DNA of 29,703 nucleotides from JAEZVV01 sp036652035 (GTDB lineage: Bacteria; Pseudomonadota; Gammaproteobacteria; Burkholderiales; Burkholderiaceae_F), in assembly GCA_036652035.1 (NCBI GenBank), contig JAVVWR010000040.1:1-29703 (forward strand), in the 5' to 3' direction. The notes under the pieces were generated by a model. That model did no database searches, was not told the origin of the DNA, and saw only the letters and a program-made list of their open reading frames with translations. The translations under genes and the position numbers were made by a program. This document shows, in pieces, positions 23,544 to 29,703 of the stretch (positions within the stretch are counted from its first letter, which is position 1; the number at the start of each line of letters is the position of its first letter).

Positions 23544-25070
23544 TTACGCGAGAAACAGCCGGTAGGCCGGGTTGGCGCTTTCGTTCCAGTAGCGGTAGCC
23601 GAGCTGATCCAGGAAGGTTTGGAATTGCGCCTGATCGGCCGGTGGCACTTGCATGCCGACCAGGATGCGGCCGTAGTCGGCGCCCTGGTTGCGGTAGTGA
23701 AAGAGCGAGATGTTCCAGTCCGGCGCCATGCTCGAGAGGAACTTCATCAGCGCGCCCGGCCGCTCGGGAAATTCGAAGCGATACAGGTGTTCGTCGATCG
23801 CGAGTTCGCTGTGGCCGCCCACCATGTGGCGCAGGTGCAACTTGGCGAGTTCGTTGTCGGTCAGGTCGAGCGTCGGAAAGCCCGCGCGCTCGAAGGTGCG
23901 TGCCAGCACCGCCGCGTCGTCGCGCCGGGTGAGCTGAACGCCGACGAAGATGTGCGCCGCCTGGGCGTCGGCGATGCGGTAGTTGAACTCGGTGACGTTG
24001 CGGTTGCCGACCAGTTCGCAGAAGCGCCGGAAAGAGCCGCGGGCTTCGGGAATGGTGACGGCAAACACCGCTTCGCGCTGCTCGCCCACCTCGGCGCGCT
24101 CGGCTACAAAGCGCAGGCGGTCGAAGTTCATGTTGGCGCCGCAGGCGATCGCCACCAGGGTCTTGCCCCTGACCTTTTCGCGCGCGACCCAGGCTTTCAT
24201 GCCAGCCACCGCCAGTGCGCCAGCGGGCTCGAGAATCGAGCGGGTGTCCTGGAACACGTCCTTGATGCCGGCGCACAAGGCGTCGGTATCGACGGTGATG
24301 ATCTCGTCGACATACTTCTGGCACAGGCGGAAGGTCTCCTGGCCGACGAGCTTGACCGCGGTGCCGTCGGAAAAGAGGCCGACGTCGGTCAGTTCGACCC
24401 GCTCGCCCTTTTCCAGCGACTGGCGCATCGCGTCCGAGTCCTTGGTCTGGACGCCGATCACCTTGATCCCGGGGTAGAGCGCCTTGACGTAGGCTGCCAC
24501 GCCGGCGATCAGACCGCCGCCGCCGATGGCAACGAAGATCGCGTCGATCGGTCCGTGCTCGCCGGGGTGGTACTGACGCAGGATCTCCATCGCCACCGTG
24601 CCCTGGCCGGCGATGACAAAGGGGTCGTCGAAGGGGTGGACGAAGGTCAGTCCGCGCTCGGCCTGCAACTTCACGGCGTGGGCAGCGGCGTCGGAAAACG
24701 AATCGCCGAACAGGACCACTTCGGCGCCGCGGCTCTTGACGGCTTCGATCTTCACCGCCGGGGTGGTCACCGGCATCACGATCACCGCGCAACAGCCCAG
24801 GCGTTGCGCGGCCAGAGCCACGCCTTGCGCATGGTTGCCGGCGCTGGCGGCGATCACGCCGCGCGCCCGCTCCTCGGGTGAGAGGTTGACCATCTTGTTG
24901 TACGCGCCGCGCAGCTTGAAGCTGAACACGGGCTGCAAATCCTCGCGCTTCAAAAGCACACGGTTGTGCAGGCGTTCCGAGAGCCGCGGCGCGAGGTCCA
25001 GTGGCGACTCGATCGCCACGTCATAGACGCGTGCGGTGAGAATCCTGCGCAAGTATTCCTGGGCCGGCAT
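23544..25070 (-). CDS. ilvA: Threonine ammonia-lyase, biosynthetic
   Basis: IlvA converts threonine to 2-oxobutanoate, the first step to isoleucine. The 508-residue product has the long biosynthetic form: a PLP-dependent catalytic domain with Lys52 in VFSFKLRGAYNK, SAGNHAQGVA and the glycine loop AIGGGGLIAGV, then two ACT-like regulatory domains (EAVFAVTIPEARGSFRRFCELVG and LYRFEFPERPGALMKFLSSM), where isoleucine and valine bind in relatives. The start at 25070 is chosen because GGGAGG precedes it and MPAQEYLRRILTARVYDVA matches the family; an extension of 15 residues is not conserved. It is divergent from the kinase gene across 47 bases. Confidence 0.97.
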   Translation of the reverse strand: MPAQEYLRRILTARVYDVAIESPLDLAPRLSERLHNRVLLKREDLQPVFSFKLRGAYNKMVNLSPEERARGVIAASAGNHAQGVALAAQRLGCCAVIVMPVTTPAVKIEAVKSRGAEVVLFGDSFSDAAAHAVKLQAERGLTFVHPFDDPFVIAGQGTVAMEILRQYHPGEHGPIDAIFVAIGGGGLIAGVAAYVKALYPGIKVIGVQTKDSDAMRQSLEKGERVELTDVGLFSDGTAVKLVGQETFRLCQKYVDEIITVDTDALCAGIKDVFQDTRSILEPAGALAVAGMKAWVAREKVRGKTLVAIACGANMNFDRLRFVAERAEVGEQREAVFAVTIPEARGSFRRFCELVGNRNVTEFNYRIADAQAAHIFVGVQLTRRDDAAVLARTFERAGFPTLDLTDNELAKLHLRHMVGGHSELAIDEHLYRFEFPERPGALMKFLSSMAPDWNISLFHYRNQGADYGRILVGMQVPPADQAQFQTFLDQLGYRYWNESANPAYRLFLA

Positions 25071-25117
25071 GCCCCTTCCTCCCTCGTGATGGTGCGCTGT
25101 GAAGGTAGCATGCACGC

Positions 25118-26116
25118 ATGACTGATCCGACGGCTCCTCCCTTTGCCGGCCTCACGCCGGACACCGTACTTGACGCAATCGATGCCACTGGCCTGTTTGC
25201 GGCCGGTCAGGTGCTGGCGCTCAACAGCTACGAGAACCGCGTGTTTCAAGTCGGTCTTGACGAGCCCCTGGCCGGCGCGCGTTTTGTGATCGCCAAGTTC
25301 TATCGGCCAGGCCGCTGGAGCGACGCGCAGATTCTTGAGGAACACGCGTTTCTGGCTGAGCTGGTCGAGGCCGAAGTGCCGGCGGTCGCGCCGATCGTCA
25401 TGGGCGGGCGCACCCTGCTTGAACACGCCGGCTTTCGCTATGCGCTGTTTCCGCGCCGCGGCGGTCGCGCGCCCGAGCTGGAAGACGCCGCCACGCTCGA
25501 GTGGCTGGGCCGATTCCTTGGCCGTATCCATGTCGTGGGCGCGCGCCGGGTTTATCAGCACCGGCCGGCGCTTGATCTGCAGACTTACGGCGTCGAGCCG
25601 CGCGCTTTTCTGCTCGAGACCGGCTGCTTGCCGCCCGAGCTGGCAAGCGTCTACGCCGGAGTCTCGCAGCAGGTGCTCGACGGCGTGGCGCGCGCCTTTG
25701 AGCGGGCGGGAGCGGTGCGTCAGCTGCGGCTCCATGGCGACGTGCACGAGGGCAATGTCTTGTGGACCGACCATGGGCCGCACTTTGTCGACTTCGACGA
25801 CAGCCGCATGGGGCCGGCGGTGCAGGATCTGTGGATGCTGCTCGGTCACGAGCGCGAGGAGCAGCAGCGACGGCTGACCGATCTGCTGGTCGGCTACGAG
25901 GACTTCGCCGAGTTCGACCTGCGCCAATTGCATCTGATCGAGGCGCTGCGCAGCTTGCGCCTGATTCACTATTCGGCCTGGATCGCCCGGCGCTGGCACG
26001 ACCCGGCTTTCCCGGCCGCTTTCCCCTGGTTCGACAGCCCGCGTTACTGGGAGGCGCGGATTCTCGAGTTGCGCGAACAGGTCGCAGCGATGGACGAGCC
26101 CTTGCTGGTGGCCTGA
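25118..26116 (+). CDS. srkA: SrkA/YihE-type stress response protein kinase
   Basis: This 332-residue cytoplasmic protein is a Ser/Thr kinase of the RdoA/SrkA (YihE) group with a choline-kinase-like fold. In E. coli SrkA counters stress-induced death. Motifs are the NSYENRVFQVGLD glycine-rich-like strand, AKFYRPGRWS with the ATP Lys, the catalytic loop LHGDVHEGNVLW with Asp and Asn, and VDFDDSRMGP with the metal Asp. Length and motif spacing match the family. A promoter must lie in the short divergent gap with ilvA or within ilvA's 5' end. Confidence 0.93.
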   Translation: MTDPTAPPFAGLTPDTVLDAIDATGLFAAGQVLALNSYENRVFQVGLDEPLAGARFVIAKFYRPGRWSDAQILEEHAFLAELVEAEVPAVAPIVMGGRTLLEHAGFRYALFPRRGGRAPELEDAATLEWLGRFLGRIHVVGARRVYQHRPALDLQTYGVEPRAFLLETGCLPPELASVYAGVSQQVLDGVARAFERAGAVRQLRLHGDVHEGNVLWTDHGPHFVDFDDSRMGPAVQDLWMLLGHEREEQQRRLTDLLVGYEDFAEFDLRQLHLIEALRSLRLIHYSAWIARRWHDPAFPAAFPWFDSPRYWEARILELREQVAAMDEPLLVA

Positions 26117-26332
26117 TTCGGGGATTGCGTGCCTGGGCGTTGTTCTTTGGCAAGAACCCGCAGATTTGCGTGGAATGTCGGGATTTCGCTGCCTTGCGGC
26201 CGATAAAATCCAAGCAGCCTGCCTCGACGCCTCGAGCGTCGAGCCGTTTTCCTGACGCCGCCCACGGGCGGCATCTTCATCCAAGCCGCGGCGCGGACCT
26301 GACCCCGTTGACCGTGGCGGAGTGTGAGACCC
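26117..26332 (+). promoter_or_regulatory. Leader and promoter region of the FAD/Fe-S oxidoreductase gene
   Basis: This 216-base gap has a TAAAAT hexamer at 26204-26209 in an otherwise GC-rich stretch, a plausible -10 without a good -35. Downstream are two hairpins: CTCGACG/CGTCGAG (26223-26229, 26237-26243) followed by CCGTTTTCC, and a very tight GCCGCCC/GGGCGGC (26257-26272). The transcript would therefore have a structured leader before the start at 26333. GGAG at about 26319 is the likely ribosome binding site. Confidence 0.45.
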
Positions 26333-29300
26333 ATGACCGCCCCGCTCCCGCCCCAGGCTGCACTGCCGGCAACGCCCGCGACTGAAGTTTCGGCGCGCCT
26401 GCGTGAAATTCCCTACAACTACACCTCGTTTTCCGATCGCGAGATCGTCATCCGCCTGCTCGGCGCCGAGGCCTGGCGCGTGCTCGACGAACTACGGGTC
26501 GAGCGCCGCACCGGCCGATCGGCCCGCATGCTCTACGAGGTGCTGGGCGATATCTGGGTGGTGCAACGCAACCCTTATCTGCAAGACGATCTGCAGGACA
26601 GCCCCAAGCGCCGTGCGCTTCTGATCGAGGCTTTGCATCACCGCCTGGGCGAGATCGAAAAGCGGCGCGACGCTTCCGATCCCGAGCGCGATGGCAAGGT
26701 TGGCCTCTTGATCGCCGCTGCGCAAAAAGCGGTCAAGACTTTTGCCGACAGCTTTCCGCAGGCCGAAGAGCTGCGCCGCCGCGCGCGCAAGCACCTGGCC
26801 CGACACACCCGCAGCGACAACATCTGCTTTGACGGCTTTGCCCGCTCGGCCCACGTCACCGATGCCACCGACTGGCGCGTCGAATACCCCTTCGTGGTGC
26901 TCTACCCCGACAGCGAGCTCGAGGTCCCGGGTCTGGTGCGCGCCTGCATCGAGCTGGGCCTGACCATGATCCCGCGCGGCGGCGGCACCGGTTACACCGG
27001 CTCGGCCGTGCCGTTGTCGGCGATGAGCGCGGTGATCAATACCGAGAAGCTTGACCGCCTCAGTGAAGTCACGGCCGCCACCCTGCCGGGCGTGGCCCAG
27101 CAGATTCCCACCGTGCTTTCGGGCGCCGGCACGGTCACCCGCCGCGTGGCCGACGCGGCCGACGCCGCGGGGCTGGTGTTCGCAGTTGACCCGACCTCGG
27201 CCGATTCGTCCTGCGTGGGCGGCAATATCGCGCTCAACGCCGGCGGCAAGAAGGCCGTGTTGTGGGGCACCGCGCTCGACAACCTGGCCTGGTGGCGGAT
27301 GGTCGATGCGAGCGGCAACTGGCTCGAAGTCACCCGGCTCGATCACAACCTTGGCAAGATCCACGACCAGCCGCTGGTTCGATTCGAGATTGTCTGGAAG
27401 GACGGCACCGAAGCGCCCGATGCCGCCCGCGTGTTGAAGCGCGAAGTGCTAGAGCTGCCCGGCAGCCGCTTCCGCAAGGTCGGCCTGGGCAAGGACGTGA
27501 CCGACAAATACCTGGGCGGCCTGCCCGGGGTGCAGAAGGAAGGTTGCGACGGCCTGATCACCTCGGCGCGCTGGGTGCTGCACAAGCTGCCCAAGCATGG
27601 CCGCACGGTGTGCCTGGAGTTCTTCGGCCCGGCCAGCAACGCGGTGCCGGCGATTGTCGAGATCACCGATTTCCTCGCCGCCAAGCCCGAGGGCGTGATG
27701 CTCGCCGGTCTCGAACACCTCGATGACCGCTACCTCGCCGCGGTGGGCTACCCCACCAAGAGCAAGCGCGGCGCCCTGCCGAAGATGGTCCTGGTGGGCG
27801 ATATCGTTGGCGACGACGAGGCCGCGGTGGCGCGCGCCACGAGCGAAGTGGTGCGCATGGCCAACGCGCGTTCGGGCGAAGGCTTTATTGCGGTGAGCCC
27901 CGAGGCGCGCAAGCAGTTCTGGCATGAACGCAGCAAGACCGCCGCGATCAGCCGCCACACCAATGCCTTCAAGTTGAACGAAGACGTGGTGATTCCCTTG
28001 CCGCGCATGGGCGACTACACGGATGCGGTCGAGCGCTTCAACATCGAGTGCTCGATCAAGAACAAGCTGGCAATGCTGGCAGCGCTCGAGGCCTACCTCG
28101 CCACCGAGTTCAAGCTCGCCAGGACCGACGATGTCGAAGTCGACCGCCTCAACCGCGTCGAGCTGCTTGCTGACCGCTTGCCGCAGGCGCGAGCGCTGGT
28201 CGCTTTTGTCCGCGAGCGCTGGACCTATGTTCTCGATTACCTCGACGCGCCGGTGCCGGCGGCGCTGCCCGAGCTCTCCCGCTTAGGCCTGACCCACTTG
28301 AGCAGCGTGTTCAATCAGCGCGCCGACGAGAAGCTGGTTGACCTGGTGCAAGACCACACGCTGCGCATCTCGTGGAAGACCGAGATTCGGGCGCCGCTTG
28401 ATCGGATCTTCAGCGGTGCCTCGTTCCTGCCGGTGATGGCCGAGATCGACGCGATCCACAAGAAAGTCCTGCGTGGCCGCGTCTTCATCGCCCTGCACAT
28501 GCACGCGGGCGACGGCAACGTTCACACCAATATCCCGGTCAACTCCGACGACTACGAGATGCTGCAGACCGGCAACGCCGCGGTCGCTCATGTGATGAAA
28601 GTGGCGCGCGAGCTGGGCGGGGTGATCTCCGGCGAGCACGGCATCGGCCTGACCAAGATCGAGTTCATGACCGAGGAAGAGCTAAAGCCCTTCCACGACT
28701 ATCTCGATCGCGTTGACCCCAAGGGCCACTTCAACGCCGGCAAGCTGCGCCACAGCGCCGATCTCTCGAACGCCTACACGCCGAGCTTCAACCTGCTGGG
28801 GCACGAGTCGATCATCATGCAGCAGAGCGACATCAAGTCGATCTCGGATGCGATCAAGAACTGCCTGCGCTGCGGCAAGTGCAAACCGGTGTGCAGCACT
28901 CATGTGCCGCGCGCCAACCTGCTCTACTCGCCGCGCAACAAGATCATCGCCACCTCGCTTTTGATCGAAGCCTTCCTGTACGAAGAGCAGACCCGGCGCG
29001 GGGTGTCGATCCGCCATTTCGACGAGTTCTCCGACGTGGCCGATCACTGCACGATCTGTCATCGCTGCGAAAAGCCCTGCCCGGTCAATATCGATTTCGG
29101 CGACGTGAGCATGGCGATGCAGGATCTGCTGCGCCGCCTGGGCAAGAAGCGCGTCAACCCGGTCAAGTCGGCGGCGATGTTCTTCTTGAACGCCAAGGGG
29201 CCGGAGACGATCAAGATCGCCAAGCACGTGATTGCGCTGGGTTACGAAGCGCAGCGCCTGGGCGCTTCCGTCTTCAAGGTGGCGGGCCGCGCGCAGACCG

Positions 29301-29703
29301 CGCACCCGCCCGCCACCACGGGCAAGCCCGCGCTCATCGAACAGGTGATCCACCTCGTCAACAAGAAGATGCCGGGCGGGCTGCCCAAGCGCACCGCGCG
29401 CGCCCTGCTCGACATCGAGGACGCGCGCTACGTCCCCATCATTCGCGATCCGGCGGCGACCACGGCCGAGACCGAAGCGGTGTTCTACTTCCCGGGCTGC
29501 GGCTCGGAGCGGCTGTTTTCGCAAGTCGGCCTGGCAACCCAGGCGATGCTGTGGGAGGTCGGCGTGCAGACCGTATTGCCGCCGGGCTATCTGTGCTGCG
29601 GCTACCCGCAGCGCGGCAGCGGCATGATGGATGTGGCCGAGAAAATGAGCGCCGACAACCGGGTGCTCTTCCACCGCGTGGCCAACACGCTCAACTACCT
29701 CGA
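26333..29703 (+). CDS. DUF3683-type FAD-linked oxidase fused to Fe-S/CCG domains (3' end cut by window)
   Basis: This very large protein (1123 codons visible, still open at the right edge) joins a GlcD/D-lactate-dehydrogenase-like flavoprotein to a GlcF-like electron-transfer part. The N-terminal 160 residues match what is called DUF3683 in betaproteobacteria (LREIPYNYTSFSDREIVIRL). The FAD-binding PCMH domain has MIPRGGGTGYTGSAVPL and VGGNIALNAGG; the FAD-oxidase C-terminal domain has HMHAGDGNVHTNIP and GGVISGEHGIGLTK. Two ferredoxin-like motifs follow, CLRCGKCKPVC and CTICHRCEKPCP, then the first CCG domain (YFPGCGSERLF ... CCGYPQRG). It is probably a membrane-associated D-2-hydroxyacid dehydrogenase (lactate or glycolate) feeding the respiratory chain. 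Substrate is not settled by sequence. Confidence 0.9.
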   Translation, partial: MTAPLPPQAALPATPATEVSARLREIPYNYTSFSDREIVIRLLGAEAWRVLDELRVERRTGRSARMLYEVLGDIWVVQRNPYLQDDLQDSPKRRALLIEALHHRLGEIEKRRDASDPERDGKVGLLIAAAQKAVKTFADSFPQAEELRRRARKHLARHTRSDNICFDGFARSAHVTDATDWRVEYPFVVLYPDSELEVPGLVRACIELGLTMIPRGGGTGYTGSAVPLSAMSAVINTEKLDRLSEVTAATLPGVAQQIPTVLSGAGTVTRRVADAADAAGLVFAVDPTSADSSCVGGNIALNAGGKKAVLWGTALDNLAWWRMVDASGNWLEVTRLDHNLGKIHDQPLVRFEIVWKDGTEAPDAARVLKREVLELPGSRFRKVGLGKDVTDKYLGGLPGVQKEGCDGLITSARWVLHKLPKHGRTVCLEFFGPASNAVPAIVEITDFLAAKPEGVMLAGLEHLDDRYLAAVGYPTKSKRGALPKMVLVGDIVGDDEAAVARATSEVVRMANARSGEGFIAVSPEARKQFWHERSKTAAISRHTNAFKLNEDVVIPLPRMGDYTDAVERFNIECSIKNKLAMLAALEAYLATEFKLARTDDVEVDRLNRVELLADRLPQARALVAFVRERWTYVLDYLDAPVPAALPELSRLGLTHLSSVFNQRADEKLVDLVQDHTLRISWKTEIRAPLDRIFSGASFLPVMAEIDAIHKKVLRGRVFIALHMHAGDGNVHTNIPVNSDDYEMLQTGNAAVAHVMKVARELGGVISGEHGIGLTKIEFMTEEELKPFHDYLDRVDPKGHFNAGKLRHSADLSNAYTPSFNLLGHESIIMQQSDIKSISDAIKNCLRCGKCKPVCSTHVPRANLLYSPRNKIIATSLLIEAFLYEEQTRRGVSIRHFDEFSDVADHCTICHRCEKPCPVNIDFGDVSMAMQDLLRRLGKKRVNPVKSAAMFFLNAKGPETIKIAKHVIALGYEAQRLGASVFKVAGRAQTAHPPATTGKPALIEQVIHLVNKKMPGGLPKRTARALLDIEDARYVPIIRDPAATTAETEAVFYFPGCGSERLFSQVGLATQAMLWEVGVQTVLPPGYLCCGYPQRGSGMMDVAEKMSADNRVLFHRVANTLNYL

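Overview
The window is a GC-rich bacterial chromosome segment with dense coding on both strands. It carries gatCAB, mreBCD-mrdA-rodA-rlpA, a long biosynthetic ilvA, an SrkA-type kinase and a very large FAD/Fe-S oxidoreductase of the DUF3683 kind. This set and order point to a betaproteobacterium, probably Rhodocyclales- or Burkholderiales-like. That placement is an inference from gene content and GC bias; no 16S or other marker is present.

Layout. (1) 1-3190, minus strand: gatC-gatA-gatB, the tRNA-dependent amidotransferase; gatB runs off the left edge. (2) 3430-10230, plus strand: the elongasome cluster mreB, mreC, mreD, mrdA (PBP2), rodA and the lipoprotein rlpA, mostly with ATGA overlaps. 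(3) 10322-11686: a HemN/HutW-like radical SAM protein of unknown substrate, ending at a strong bidirectional terminator. (4) 11759-14306, minus strand: a three-gene ABC importer (permease, ATPase, Tat-type binding protein) of the sulfonate/nitrate/taurine class. (5) 14307-14750: a 444-base divergent regulatory region with a perfect-core sigma-54-like promoter and large inverted repeats. (6) 14751-19722, plus strand: a [FeFe] hydrogenase locus with catalytic subunit HydA, Tat-signal small subunit HydB, di-heme cytochrome b anchor, and maturases HydF and HydE. The third maturase, HydG, is not in the window. (7) 19767-21257, minus strand: a diheme cytochrome c peroxidase, a terminator, then a cysteine-free Fur/PerR/Irr-like regulator. 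(8) 21481-23140, plus: an M20 metallopeptidase and a small conserved-looking protein. (9) 23166-25070, minus: a 69-residue single-span membrane protein and threonine ammonia-lyase IlvA. (10) 25118-29703, plus: SrkA-like kinase and the DUF3683 FAD/Fe-S oxidoreductase, cut by the right edge.

The accessory part is region 4-7. HydA-HydB-cytochrome b resembles the periplasmic Desulfovibrio/Shewanella-type [FeFe] hydrogenase. The small subunit supplies the Tat signal and the cytochrome b probably links H2 oxidation to the quinone pool. HydE and HydF build the active-site cluster. The adjacent peroxidase and Fur-family regulator would suit protection of an oxygen-sensitive enzyme, but that link is only positional. 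The least expected points are this enzyme in a betaproteobacterial setting, the missing hydG, two substitutions at normally conserved positions (HydA L2 motif and the HydF cluster motif), and the sigma-54-like promoter upstream. No tRNA, rRNA, CRISPR array or insertion sequence was recognised.
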